Below are positions 1 to 8,650 of a stretch of 64,000 nt of DNA, piece by piece. A program made the translations under genes and the position numbers. The DNA is taken from NCBI GenBank assembly GCA_022826755.1, contig JAJDUG010000073.1:1-64000 (forward strand), written 5' to 3'. Source of the DNA: Acidobacteriota bacterium. GTDB lineage: Bacteria > Acidobacteriota > Terriglobia > Versatilivoradales > Versatilivoraceae. Under the pieces are notes generated by a model. That model had not been told where the DNA came from, did no database searches, and saw nothing but the letters and a program-made list of their open reading frames with translations. The first letter of the stretch is position 1. Every line of letters begins with the position of its first letter.

Positions 1-83
1 CAAGGTCTACCTCCGTTCATCATGTGGTTTAGGCACCTTCATGATACAACAGAGTGTGGTCTTGTCCCTCGACTCACCTATCC

Positions 84-209
84 TTACCTGCCTCTCACGA
101 CATCAAAATCCCCCTTCTTGCCGAATTTTGCAAAAGGCTCATAGTTGATGATGAAGCCCAGCTCCTCCGCAGTAAACTCACATTTAGCTGTAGGATCTTT
201 GTGTGCCTT
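84..209 (-). pseudogene. C-terminal relic of a methylase-like protein
   Basis: Just downstream of the methylase stop, the minus strand has an open stretch of about 41 codons ending at TAA (84-86). It contains FTAEELGFIINYEPFAKFG. The part EELGFIINY resembles the EELDFIINYDIKYR tail common at the C-terminus of large Eco57I-like adenine methylases, as I remember the family. It has no start codon or ribosome site of its own. I read it as a leftover tail from an older methylase copy or a rearranged end of the present one. Short length makes this tentative. Confidence 0.3.
122..140 (-). repeat. 19-bp repeat shared with the 62.4-kb element
   Basis: On the minus strand this reads GAGCCTTTTGCAAAATTCG. 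It is identical over 19 bases to plus-strand 62365-62383 and nearly identical to the inverted copy at 62611-62628. It lies inside the relic frame at 84-209, so it could be an element end that happens to be open, or coincidence of coding. Confidence 0.45.
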
Positions 210-215
210 TGTGGG

Positions 216-3200
216 TTAGGTATCTGACCTAGAAAAACGAATATTAAATTCTCTTATATTTTCGAAGAATTCTTGTGACAAGAATTCTATGTGCCTTGAT
301 AGAGCGTCATCTATTGATTTTGTTTCACGTTCGCAATCGGGAAGATAGAAGTTTCCAATTCTTCCCTTGTTCTCCTTAAATACGTAGTGTTTGCGTAGTT
401 CTACCCGTAGCGCTTTACCAAGATTTGAAATCTCATTTCTTCCAGCTTGGCTTAAACTGCTAGTTGATAAGGGAAAACGCAACAGCAGCCATTTTTTTAG
501 GTTGAAGCCATCGGATGCCAGAGCCCACCACCAGTACCCGAGCGAACTGCAGAGGTACGCAAAGACAATATCCGCAGTTTCATCGTCGCGAAACTGAAAA
601 CCGATTGTGCGTGCAGGCAGCGATGCCTTGCCATCTTTCGAGATTGTTTCAGGTATCTCTCTCCATGCCGGGAACCAATTGTATGCTGTGCCTCCAACAA
701 AAACAGATCGTCCTGGAAAGCTGGGGGCACCAGAAGCCAATTGTGAATTACCAATTGGATTGAGCAAGTCCGCGGCCAGAGCACGACCAGCTCCAAACAA
801 TTTTGAAAGAGCTCTTGCTTGGATATCAGAAGCAACCTTTGGAATACCAATCTCTATTTCTGACAAAGATTCGGAGTACGAAATTGTTGCAAACAAGTGA
901 TCACGTGCTTCCGCTTCCCATCGATTCAGTTGAGTAACCTGACCAGACCAGGAGACGCAGGTTGGGTCTCGACCTAAGATCGACACTGTACACCTCGTTC
1001 GCACGTCATTTCCAAACAATGCGCTCGGTATGCGGTCGAAACTCGACCACCACCAGTACCCCCGTTCTCTTGATAAACGACGTCGAAGTAAGCTGAAGGG
1101 CTTCTTTGTCGAGAATGTAAGAGACAATGGAAGAACCATTCCAAATTTTCCTGATTTGGAGAGAATTTCCTCACTTCGTTCAACGACTAACACATAGACA
1201 TTTTCGTCTCTACTCCAGGAATAGAGCGCTGTTGAAAAATTATCTACCAATACAGATCTACTAAGATTCTTAGGGATCTCAACATACGGCGGATTCCCGA
1301 CAATCACATCAAATCCACCACTGTGCATGATCCCGTAGAACTCCACAAACCAGTGAAAAGGTTGGTGGCTGTCGCGCCATCGCTTATTGGCCGTTTGATC
1401 CTCGGTCTTGACGCCGTGTTCGCTGGCCAGATAGCGGTCCAGTTCCGCCCGCAGGTCGTCGAGCCGTTTCCGAAGGTCTGACTTTGCATTGGCAAAAACG
1501 TCAGCGGCCATACCGTGCTCTGTCTGCATCTCTCGGAACCTACGAAAGGCACGGTCGGCGATTTCGGCACGCTCCTTAATTTGAGGAAGGGACAGTTGCT
1601 TTATCAGGTCGGCGCTCAATACCTCTTTCACCTCCTCAAGGGAAGTGAATCCAACTAGGGTATTTCCGGGGCGGACATTGAAATCGATGTCGGGCAGAGG
1701 CTCGACTTGCTCATAGCTGTCCAACTGGGCGACGAGCTTGAGGAACAGTCGGAGTTTGCAGATCTCCACGGCCTCTTCCATGATGTCTACACCATAGAGG
1801 CTGCTGACCATGATGGACTTGAAAATAAAGTAGCGCTCGCTGGCGTGCTCCCGGACTTGTTGCAACACCTTACGGAAATCGCTCATCTTCCCGGGGCTGT
1901 GCTTGCGTTTGGAGCGTTTCAGATCATCGAGGAACCCCTGCATAGACTCCAGGCAGGCCGTGTAGATCGGCTCCAGAATGTTGAGCGCCGCAAACAGGAA
2001 GGCGCCGGAACCGCATGTGGGGTCGAGGACGGAAATCGTATCGAGTCCCTTCCAAAAGGCGCGCACCAGTTCTGGACCTTCACTCTCGGCAATCACGTCC
2101 TGAGCAAATTTCTCGATATCCAGGTTGTAGGTGATTAGGTCGTTGATGGAGGTGACCTCGCCGGAAGCGAGCTTGGCGTGGACTTCCTGGTAGCGCTCGC
2201 GACGAGCCACGTACTCGCGCCAGGTCTCTGTCGGCAGGGCATACTCTGATGGCGCCGCCTTGTTCCAGCCGGCGCGTTGGGAGACGTCATTCAGACCGGA
2301 GGCGATCTGGGGCGGCAGCTCACGCTTTTCCGCAAGAGCCTTATCCCTATGAATGTCGTAGGTGATGCCGTGACGGACCGCTTCGTAGAAATACCGGTCC
2401 GGGTTGTCCGACAGGAGCCGCCACACTCCACCGCCTGGGGTAAATGCAATGGGACAGTGCTTTTTCGCCCGCTCGAACAGGAAGGGGATGATGGTATTGC
2501 GGCTGATATATCCGGTGATGTCCTCCTTGGTGTAGTAGGCCCCCATCTGCTTCTGGTTGATGTATTTCTCGAAGATGTAACCCAGGACGTCAGGGTTGAT
2601 TTCCTTGTCGTCGTGAAGCGGCCGATCGTCGAGGTGCCATTGGTAGGCATCGAAGAAGTTGAAGATCTGCTTGAAGGCAGCGTCCGGAATCTGTATTTCC
2701 GGGTTGTCCTGTTCAAGATCGTGCACGTCGAACAGACCGCCGTTGAGGTAGGGCACCTGTCCGAGCAATGCCGCCAATTCAGGAGAGCGGTCAGCTACAG
2801 GCTGGCCCAATCCTTCGTGAAACAGCCTCATGAGGAACAGACGGTAGAATGACTGAAAGCGGTCCTTTCCATGGCTCGTCCGCATCGCTTCCAGGCGGTT
2901 GCGCAGATAGTCCGTATCGCCGTCGAGGAAGCCGCGCTTCTGAATGAAGTAGATGAACATCATCCGGTTCAGCATGAGCGAGGCGTACCATTCCCGTTCA
3001 GCCACGTTTTCGATGCCTTCGATGAATCCCAGAAAGGCGCGATGCTCTTTCTTGAAACGTTCGTAGAACTTCTTGGTGACCTTCTCCACGTCAAAGGCGG
3101 CCCGCACCCGGCCCGACACATTGACGATGGTCAGGTCCTCTTCCTCATCCAGCGTGAAGGCGATCTGCTCCAGCTTCTGGATCAGCGCTTCGCCCGGCTG

Positions 3201-3572
3201 ATCCTGATGATAGATGTGCTGGCGCAGTCTGTCGGGTCGGCCCGGCTCGCGCTTCACCCACTGCCAGTACTGAACGTTGCCGCCATGGGAAACGTAGACG
3301 ATGAGGTGTTCGCGGACGGTCTTGGCGACCGATTTCTCGATCTTCTGACGGGTAAGGTAGTCTGGAAAGGTGTCGTCCGAGTCCGCGACATACTGGTAGG
3401 CAACCAGACCGCGCTTGTGAGCGATGGCTTCGAGACCGTAAGTTCGACCTGCGACCGCGGCTTCGGTATCCGCTCCACCGCGGTCCCAGCCAAGTTCCTC
3501 AATGAACAAGGTCTTGAGGTCGAAAGCCTCCAGGCATTGTCTGGCTCGGGTTCGGTCCAGATGGGTCGGCAC
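216..3572 (-). CDS. Large Eco57I-like N6-adenine DNA methyltransferase (R-M protein)
   Basis: 1118 residues from a GTG start; a GAGG lies about 9 nt upstream. It would transfer methyl groups from S-adenosylmethionine to adenine in a specific DNA site. Visible motifs: GAYYTKEDI (about 344-352, the region before the SAM site), DPTCGSGAF (about 517-525, motif I) and NPPY (about 760-763, catalytic motif IV). A long C-terminal region with FNLKKWLLLRFPL looks like target recognition. The N-terminal 200 residues are conserved in style with large COG1002-type enzymes but I could not identify a sure nuclease motif. Last gene of a minus-strand operon with the helicase at 4273-7635 and a VapBC pair; the stop of vapC is 21 bp upstream. 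The helicase probably supplies the translocase/nuclease, making a restriction-modification-like pair. Confidence 0.85.
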   Translation of the reverse strand: MPTHLDRTRARQCLEAFDLKTLFIEELGWDRGGADTEAAVAGRTYGLEAIAHKRGLVAYQYVADSDDTFPDYLTRQKIEKSVAKTVREHLIVYVSHGGNVQYWQWVKREPGRPDRLRQHIYHQDQPGEALIQKLEQIAFTLDEEEDLTIVNVSGRVRAAFDVEKVTKKFYERFKKEHRAFLGFIEGIENVAEREWYASLMLNRMMFIYFIQKRGFLDGDTDYLRNRLEAMRTSHGKDRFQSFYRLFLMRLFHEGLGQPVADRSPELAALLGQVPYLNGGLFDVHDLEQDNPEIQIPDAAFKQIFNFFDAYQWHLDDRPLHDDKEINPDVLGYIFEKYINQKQMGAYYTKEDITGYISRNTIIPFLFERAKKHCPIAFTPGGGVWRLLSDNPDRYFYEAVRHGITYDIHRDKALAEKRELPPQIASGLNDVSQRAGWNKAAPSEYALPTETWREYVARRERYQEVHAKLASGEVTSINDLITYNLDIEKFAQDVIAESEGPELVRAFWKGLDTISVLDPTCGSGAFLFAALNILEPIYTACLESMQGFLDDLKRSKRKHSPGKMSDFRKVLQQVREHASERYFIFKSIMVSSLYGVDIMEEAVEICKLRLFLKLVAQLDSYEQVEPLPDIDFNVRPGNTLVGFTSLEEVKEVLSADLIKQLSLPQIKERAEIADRAFRRFREMQTEHGMAADVFANAKSDLRKRLDDLRAELDRYLASEHGVKTEDQTANKRWRDSHQPFHWFVEFYGIMHSGGFDVIVGNPPYVEIPKNLSRSVLVDNFSTALYSWSRDENVYVLVVERSEEILSKSGKFGMVLPLSLTFSTKKPFSLLRRRLSRERGYWWWSSFDRIPSALFGNDVRTRCTVSILGRDPTCVSWSGQVTQLNRWEAEARDHLFATISYSESLSEIEIGIPKVASDIQARALSKLFGAGRALAADLLNPIGNSQLASGAPSFPGRSVFVGGTAYNWFPAWREIPETISKDGKASLPARTIGFQFRDDETADIVFAYLCSSLGYWWWALASDGFNLKKWLLLRFPLSTSSLSQAGRNEISNLGKALRVELRKHYVFKENKGRIGNFYLPDCERETKSIDDALSRHIEFLSQEFFENIREFNIRFSRSDT

Positions 3573-3593
3573 TCGGAATGGCCTCGGTCGGTT

Positions 3594-3989
3594 TCAGAGC
3601 GGTCGGACATCAGGCAAGCCGGCCATCTTCTGGTCCAATGTCAGAATTGCCAAGCCGTGGCGTGTGTAGTCGTCGGCGATGAGGCGGTCGAAAAGGCCGG
3701 GGGCGCCAGATGCTTCAAGAGCCTCGATTACGACCCGCCCGTTCATGGGTGCCACGAGACCGCTACGTAGTGCCTTGGATAACTCGGAGCGGGCATCGAC
3801 TGCAGCTACTCCGTAGTGGTGCCGAACCGCGACGAACGCTTCCCCGATAACTTGGTTCGACGCGAAAATCTCCGCACCGCCGGCAACCAGCACGCTTAGC
3901 CGGTTCACGCAGTGCGCATATGCGTCGGGAGGCGTGCCGGTGATCAATCGCACCAGCACCGAGGTATCAATCCCGTAGCGCCGGGTCAT
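3594..3989 (-). CDS. vapC: PIN-domain toxin, VapC-type RNase
   Basis: 131 residues. The N-terminus YGIDTSVLVRLITG carries the first PIN acidic residue (D8); E50 in NQVIGEAFVAV and the D-rich segment FDRLIADDY near 103 fit the other metal-binding acids of this RNase fold. VapC toxins cut tRNA or rRNA when free of antitoxin. Its start overlaps the end of the AbrB-like antitoxin (3967-4209) by 23 bp, the usual order for VapBC. The pair sits between the helicase and methylase genes of the R-M-like operon, in the same direction. Confidence 0.88.
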   Translation of the reverse strand: MTRRYGIDTSVLVRLITGTPPDAYAHCVNRLSVLVAGGAEIFASNQVIGEAFVAVRHHYGVAAVDARSELSKALRSGLVAPMNGRVVIEALEASGAPGLFDRLIADDYTRHGLAILTLDQKMAGLPDVRPL

Positions 3990-4209
3990 ATCCTTCCTCT
4001 CGGAACTTGCCGATGTCGAACGGCGGATGGCCAGGTGGAATCTTGCCGCGCAGCCCTCCGAGCAGAGACAAATCGATGCGACGCGGTCGCAGGATATAGC
4101 CCTCAGGACTTTCTTCCAGTTCGAGTTGGTCGCCGGGGCCTACACCTAGCTCATCCAGCACCCTTGCCGGGAAGGTGACCTGCCGCTTTGAGGTAATCTT
4201 GACAATCAT
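3967..4209 (-). CDS. vapB: AbrB/MazE-type antitoxin (VapB)
   Basis: 80 residues. The first 45 (MIVKITSKRQVTFPARVLDE onward) are a SpoVT/AbrB swapped-hairpin DNA-binding domain; the acidic C-terminal tail (DIGKFREEGYDPALRD) is the part expected to wrap the PIN toxin. Ribosome site GGAG lies 8 nt before the ATG. It should neutralise the overlapping toxin (3594-3989) and repress its own promoter. The stop of the upstream helicase is at 4273, leaving 63 bp that hold a candidate operator, so the pair may have its own promoter inside the operon. Confidence 0.88.
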   Translation of the reverse strand: MIVKITSKRQVTFPARVLDELGVGPGDQLELEESPEGYILRPRRIDLSLLGGLRGKIPPGHPPFDIGKFREEGYDPALRD

Positions 4210-4218
4210 TTCGCTTCT

Positions 4219-4245
4219 CCTTACAAAAATCTAATATAAGTAAGG
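4219..4245 (-). promoter_or_regulatory. Candidate vapB operator and -10 region
   Basis: Six-base inverted repeat CCTTAC (4219-4224) and GTAAGG (4240-4245) separated by 15 bp, directly over the vapB ribosome site. The spacer reads TATATT on the minus strand (4238-4233), a reasonable -10 element; I see no well-spaced -35. Position suggests AbrB-type autoregulation. Inference only. Confidence 0.4.
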
Positions 4246-4272
4246 TTAAGAAATCAAGTCCAGCGTATTGCC

Positions 4273-7200
4273 TCAGTCTCCAATCAGGCCCATGGAACAG
4301 ATGATCTGCGGCTCCTGACGGTCGTCTTCTTCGTGAACGACGCAAAGCCGGTTTTCATCCCTGAGCTCAATGACCCGTTGGGCCAGAGTCTCGTCGGAGA
4401 CACCGCTGCGCAATTGCCGGTTAAGCGTATCCACTGCAGCCTGCCGTAGGGGGTAGCGATAGATGTCGTCGATGGCACGCCGCAGGGACTCGGTATCGAA
4501 CAACGTACCCTTTACCTGTTCGGCATGGTTTTTGAGCCTCTCGTAGGTGCGGAACCTCGCCCCGGAAGGACGACCAAGCTGCCCGCCGACTTGTTTCTCC
4601 TCGCGGGCAATGTGTTCCGCTGCCTCACGCACTAATTGATGATGGTTGTAGTGGCGGGGCAGGGCCGGTGTATCGGGCAGGCATTCCGCCGCGCGCAAGA
4701 TCTCGAATTGACTTTCGGTCACGCTGTTGCCGGCACGATCGAGCCAGGCCAAGGCATCGTTCCCCTGCGCCGTGCGCATGTAGACCAGGGCACCCTCGGG
4801 CTGCCTAGGTTTTTGCTCGTGCGCCTTCGTGGAATAAACAACGGGAGGCAGGTCTCCGATTTTCTTCTTGAGGGACGGGTCGGCTTCGGTTGCGTTCCTC
4901 CAGATTTGATAGGCATAGGAGGACAGGTCAACGTCCGTCTCATCGTCATTGTCGAAAATCCCGGCCTTTTCGTTATAGAGGTCGAGCACGGTCTGTTTGC
5001 CTTCGTCCTCGAAGAATGCCTCGTCCGTTCCCACCACTTCGGCGTTCTCGTGGAGACGTGTTCGGACGCGGGCGCGGAGCCGGATTAGTCGCTCGATGCC
5101 CTCCGCCGGAAGGAAGGAATAACAGAGGATGTCTTGGGCCTGCTGCCCGATGCGGTCTACGCGGCCAGCCCGCTGAATCAAGCGGATAATGGCCCACGGC
5201 AGGTCGTAGTTCACAACGATGGCGCAGTCTTGCAGGTTTTGCCCCTCGCTGAGCACGTCCGTGGCAATCAAAACGCGGAGTTCCTCTTCCGACGTAATGC
5301 GGTCACCTTTCTCGTTGCTCCTGGGACTGAAGCGCCATGCCAACTGCGTCGGGTCGGGAGTATCCCCGGTCACTGCCTCCAGCCTTGGCACTCCACGCGC
5401 TTTTAGCTCCTTCACCAGATAGCGGACGGTGTCGGCGAATTGGGTAAACACCAGAACCTTGTGCTCCGGGTGTTGATTGACAAGCATTCTTTCCAGTGCG
5501 CGAAGTTTGGCGTCCTTGACCGCTTTCCACTGGCCGAATTGAACCAAGAGGTTACGTAATGTTGCGGCGTCCGTGGTGAGGTCTCGGCCAAGATCCGCGA
5601 CAAAGTGGTGGGAGGCCAGCCAGCGAAAGCGCCTATTGAATCGGCTGGCATAAAGTGCATAGATCTCAGCGGCACGCTCGCGGAACTTGTCTTCGGTCCT
5701 TGGGGTCGCGGCTCCCCCGTTCTCTTCGTTCTCGTCGTCGTCCTCTGAATCGAAAAAGTCACCGATAGACTCTTCTGCATCTTCGTCAAACGACTGCGGG
5801 TCCAGGAGCCCGGCGTCGGTGGTTCCGATCGGAAGCGGCAGACCATTTTCTATCGCGTGAATAAAGATGAAGTTCCTGAGAACATGTCGTTCAACCGACA
5901 GCAGGAAGGCATGGCCGCTGCTTTCGAGACGCTTGAAGAGATTGGTTCGGCAGAACCCCATGAGTCGCTTGCCAGCGCGTGACAAGTCGTCCAGAATCTT
6001 GTTCTCAGCTTGGGTCGGCGGCTTTTGGGGAGACGATGTAACGTAATTGCCCAAACCGTAGCGTGGGAGCCCCAGACTGTTGATGGCGTCCACCACGTGA
6101 TCGGCAAATAGCCCCGAATACTGTTCGTCGATCTTGAAACGAACTGTCTTTGGGACACGAACCGGAAAATAGGATCGGGTGCCATCCGCAAACGTCAGGT
6201 ATTTTCGCCCGTTGGCTTGGTCTGTGGACGCATAGTTTTCCTGGATGAAGCTGCGGGTCCGGCGCACCAGGTATAAGCGCATGAGCTCCCGCCAATCGTC
6301 GGCATGCTCCGATTGATCGAACCCAGCCAGGGAGCGTACGGAAGCTTGATGTCGGCGGATGAATTCTGTCGCGCCGATTGTGCGCAACAGGCGCTCGGGC
6401 CGAATTCCGAGGTCCTCGTCTTCAGGAACAAACAGGCGAAGCTGGCTGGAAAGGTCCAGGTAGGTCTTGTTGTACGGCGTTGCTGAGAGCAGGATGCACT
6501 TGCTGTCGTTCTCCCGGATATATTCCTGGATGGCCCGATATCGCTTGCCGTCACGGTTCCTCAGATTGTGGCTCTCATCAATGATCACGAGCCGATAGCG
6601 GCGAATGTCGGGGAGTACCGTAATCGCACGGCTGATGGACAGCACGCGGGCGCGCATACGGTACTGGTCACGGTAGTCTTCCCACATCGGGACGAGGTTC
6701 TTGGGACAAATAATGAGTGTTTCCAGGCCGTGATCGTCCTCGAATACACGCGCCAAGGCGGTCGCCATGAGTGTCTTGCCCAGCCCAACGACATCTCCAA
6801 TCAACACACCGCCGCGCTTGTTCAGGTGATGGGCAGCGATTTTCACGGCCGCCGTCTGAAAATCGAGTAGCTTATTGTTGAAGTCACTCGGGATGCGAAA
6901 CTCCGTCAGACCTGCCCGCGCTTCCTGCGACAGGTGGTAAGCGATCTTGAGGTAGATGTGGTGTGGCGGGATTAGTTCTTCCCGAGCCCAACTCTCCTCG
7001 ATAATCTCGACGAGTTCTTTCGAAATATTTATACACCAACGGTCTTTCCACCGGTCTTCGAACCATTTGGCGAGCTTCCGGCAGGCATCATGATCGAGCA
7101 CGTCGACGTTGAGCTCACCCTGCCGGGACAGCCCAGGAAGAGTAAGATTACTGCTACCCAGGTAGCCGATGATGGGATTGATGGGATCTGCCCGGAACAG

Positions 7201-7635
7201 CAGGTAAAGCTTGGCGTGAAGTGAATGGCGGAGGAACAACTTGACGACAACCTTACCTGCCTTCAACTGCCTGGCTAAACGGCGCAGGCCGATTTCGTCG
7301 GCATTGGTGGGCGCACCGAAGGTCAACTGGATTCTGAACTCCTCGGCAAGCTTCTTCTTGAGCCGCAGCGCCGTCTGATTGTCGAGTTGATTGAGGCTTC
7401 GAGGATTGAATCCTAATGCTGAACGGAGCTCCTCTTGTGGCAATCTCTGCATGCCTACCAGAAGCCGGCACTGGTTGCCAGCGGAACCCGGCCAGCGATC
7501 GACCAGCTCGTCGATCGCCCTCCACCCCCGAAGGTTGAAATACCCCACGCAGAAGTCCGAGCGATCGGACACCTGCAGAGTCTCACGGAGGGCAGGAAGT
7601 AGCGCTTGCTGGATGTTGTCGAAGATTCGGGGCAT
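4273..7635 (-). CDS. PLD-nuclease/SNF2-family helicase fusion of R-M-like system
   Basis: 1120 residues. The N-terminal ~200 residues resemble a phospholipase-D nuclease domain of helicase-associated type: [11 protein letters not shown] (H140, K142) followed by GYLGSSNLT (about 157-164). A superfamily-2 motor follows: Walker [10 protein letters not shown] (280-288), DESH box (353-356), SATPYNK, and motif [14 protein letters not shown] strongly acidic linker ([12 protein letters not shown]) splits the motor lobes. The family couples ATP-driven DNA translocation to cutting. It is the first gene of the minus-strand operon that ends with the adenine methylase, so it is probably the restriction/translocation partner. 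The ATG at 7635 has no close ribosome site; see the mini-ORF entry at 7635-7652. Class I DISARM was considered but drmA, drmB and drmC are absent. Confidence 0.85.
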   Translation of the reverse strand: MPRIFDNIQQALLPALRETLQVSDRSDFCVGYFNLRGWRAIDELVDRWPGSAGNQCRLLVGMQRLPQEELRSALGFNPRSLNQLDNQTALRLKKKLAEEFRIQLTFGAPTNADEIGLRRLARQLKAGKVVVKLFLRHSLHAKLYLLFRADPINPIIGYLGSSNLTLPGLSRQGELNVDVLDHDACRKLAKWFEDRWKDRWCINISKELVEIIEESWAREELIPPHHIYLKIAYHLSQEARAGLTEFRIPSDFNNKLLDFQTAAVKIAAHHLNKRGGVLIGDVVGLGKTLMATALARVFEDDHGLETLIICPKNLVPMWEDYRDQYRMRARVLSISRAITVLPDIRRYRLVIIDESHNLRNRDGKRYRAIQEYIRENDSKCILLSATPYNKTYLDLSSQLRLFVPEDEDLGIRPERLLRTIGATEFIRRHQASVRSLAGFDQSEHADDWRELMRLYLVRRTRSFIQENYASTDQANGRKYLTFADGTRSYFPVRVPKTVRFKIDEQYSGLFADHVVDAINSLGLPRYGLGNYVTSSPQKPPTQAENKILDDLSRAGKRLMGFCRTNLFKRLESSGHAFLLSVERHVLRNFIFIHAIENGLPLPIGTTDAGLLDPQSFDEDAEESIGDFFDSEDDDENEENGGAATPRTEDKFRERAAEIYALYASRFNRRFRWLASHHFVADLGRDLTTDAATLRNLLVQFGQWKAVKDAKLRALERMLVNQHPEHKVLVFTQFADTVRYLVKELKARGVPRLEAVTGDTPDPTQLAWRFSPRSNEKGDRITSEEELRVLIATDVLSEGQNLQDCAIVVNYDLPWAIIRLIQRAGRVDRIGQQAQDILCYSFLPAEGIERLIRLRARVRTRLHENAEVVGTDEAFFEDEGKQTVLDLYNEKAGIFDNDDETDVDLSSYAYQIWRNATEADPSLKKKIGDLPPVVYSTKAHEQKPRQPEGALVYMRTAQGNDALAWLDRAGNSVTESQFEILRAAECLPDTPALPRHYNHHQLVREAAEHIAREEKQVGGQLGRPSGARFRTYERLKNHAEQVKGTLFDTESLRRAIDDIYRYPLRQAAVDTLNRQLRSGVSDETLAQRVIELRDENRLCVVHEEDDRQEPQIICSMGLIGD

Positions 7636-7652
7636 CAGGGGCTTGGTATCAT
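7635..7652 (-). CDS. Five-codon leader ORF coupled to the helicase
   Basis: Minus strand: AAGGAG (7664-7659), 6 nt spacer, ATG ATA CCA AGC CCC TGA, whose final A is also the A of the helicase ATG (TGATG). The helicase itself has no ribosome site nearer than this one, and the frame above it is closed by TAA. The simplest reading is that ribosomes load on this MIPSP leader and restart on the helicase. Direct sequence observation; function inferred. Confidence 0.45.
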   Translation of the reverse strand: MIPSP

Positions 7653-7763
7653 AGCACGCTCCTTATTCTGGCCTTGTCTGCATTTCGTGGAACTTGCCAA
7701 GGGTTGGGGAAGGGTCAAGTCCGAGCAGCGGACTCTGCGATCGGGTTGTATCGAGACAAGCAT

Positions 7764-7781
7764 TGTAGTAATTTACCTACA
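7764..7781 (+). promoter_or_regulatory. Candidate operator of the Phd-VapC module
   Basis: Inverted repeat TGTAG (7764-7768) and CTACA (7777-7781) with 8 bp between, 28 bp before the antitoxin start. It resembles the TGTA-type half sites bound by Phd/YefM antitoxins. The region also separates the divergent helicase operon and this module. Confidence 0.35.
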
Positions 7782-7809
7782 TCCATGTGGAACAATGGAG
7801 GTTGGATCT

Positions 7810-8067
7810 ATGGGGATCACGACGGTTACCAGTCGGGAGTTCAATCAAGATGTGAGCAAAGCCAAGAGAAAGACCTCGACAGGGCCGGTTTTCATCACCG
7901 ACCGTGGTCGAACGGCCCATGTCCTGTTGACGATTGAAGACTATCTCAGGATCACGGGAAAGGCGGAAAGCATCGTCGATTTGGTGGCCATGCCGGAAGC
8001 CGCCGATATCGAGTTCGAGCCGCCGCGCTTGAGCGGCAAGATTCATGGCGCAGTGGACTTGTCCTGA
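7810..8067 (+). CDS. Phd/YefM-type antitoxin
   Basis: 85 residues. Begins MGITTVTSREFNQDVSKAKR and continues with GPVFITDRGRTAHVLLTIEDY, the standard Phd/YefM DNA-binding fold; the C-terminal ~30 residues are the toxin-binding tail. I chose the ATG at 7810 because GGAGG lies 8 nt upstream (7797-7801); an ATG at 7795 would overlap that site. Its last base is the first base of the toxin ATG (TGATG), so the two are translationally coupled. Expected to repress the operon through the palindrome at 7764-7781. Confidence 0.88.
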   Translation: MGITTVTSREFNQDVSKAKRKTSTGPVFITDRGRTAHVLLTIEDYLRITGKAESIVDLVAMPEAADIEFEPPRLSGKIHGAVDLS

Positions 8068-8486
8068 TGTATCTGCTCGATACCAACGTCGTTGCCGAAT
8101 TGAGAAAAGCCAAGTCCCGCAAGATGGATCAAAAAGTACTGGCGTGGGCACAGAGCATCCCTGCGGCCCGTCTCTATTTGTCAGTGATTACGGTTCTGGA
8201 ACTGGAGTTGGGTACGCTGCTGGTCGAACGTCGAGATCCAATACAGGGTGCGGTGCTTCGTTCCTGGCTCAATGCCCATGTCTTGCCGGCATTCCGGGAC
8301 CGGATTCTGCCTGTTGATACAGCGGTCGGACAATGTTGCGCCAGACTTCATGTTCCCGACCCGCGTCCGGACCGGGATGCGCTCATCGCGGCCACGGCAT
8401 TGGTGCATGGAATGACAGTGGCTACCCGGAACGTGGATGACTTTGCACCCACGGGTGTTGAAACAGTGAATCCCTGGAAGCCTTGA
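8067..8486 (+). CDS. vapC: PIN-domain toxin, VapC/FitB-type RNase
   Basis: 139 residues. MYLLDTNVVAELRK gives the first catalytic Asp (D5); E47 in VLELELGT, and the DPRPDRDALIAATALVHG and RNVDDF segments, complete the PIN acidic cluster as in FitB-like toxins. Expected to be a magnesium-dependent ribonuclease, held inactive by the coupled antitoxin at 7810-8067. Second complete PIN module in the first 8.5 kb; its sequence differs clearly from the one at 3594-3989, so it is not a recent duplicate. Confidence 0.9.
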   Translation: MYLLDTNVVAELRKAKSRKMDQKVLAWAQSIPAARLYLSVITVLELELGTLLVERRDPIQGAVLRSWLNAHVLPAFRDRILPVDTAVGQCCARLHVPDPRPDRDALIAATALVHGMTVATRNVDDFAPTGVETVNPWKP

Positions 8487-8584
8487 GGCAACCACGCCAC
8501 GCGGAAAGCAGAACGGCCGTTCACCGCCGGGAGCGAAACTTCAATGGCTTGACATCAGAGGCCCATCTCCAGATCATCATCACC

Positions 8585-8650
8585 ATGAGATTCACACTCG
8601 ACATTGAGGGTCCGATCCTCCGAGACCTGAATCGGCTGACCAAGTCCTGA
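8585..8650 (+). CDS. Possible 21-residue coupling ORF before the OLD-like gene
   Basis: An ATG at 8585 opens a frame (MRFTLDIEGPILRDLNRLTK plus one Ser) whose TGA shares its last base with the ATG of the ATPase gene at 8650. The frame is open back to 8486, with TTG at 8549 as an alternative start, but no good ribosome site is seen. It may be the degraded 3' end of a lost gene or a small coupling peptide. Not recognised. Confidence 0.25.
   Translation: MRFTLDIEGPILRDLNRLTKS

Noticed and set aside
216-7635. Class I DISARM or BREX system
   Set aside because: drmA, drmB, drmC and BREX genes (brxL, pglZ, brxC) are all absent.
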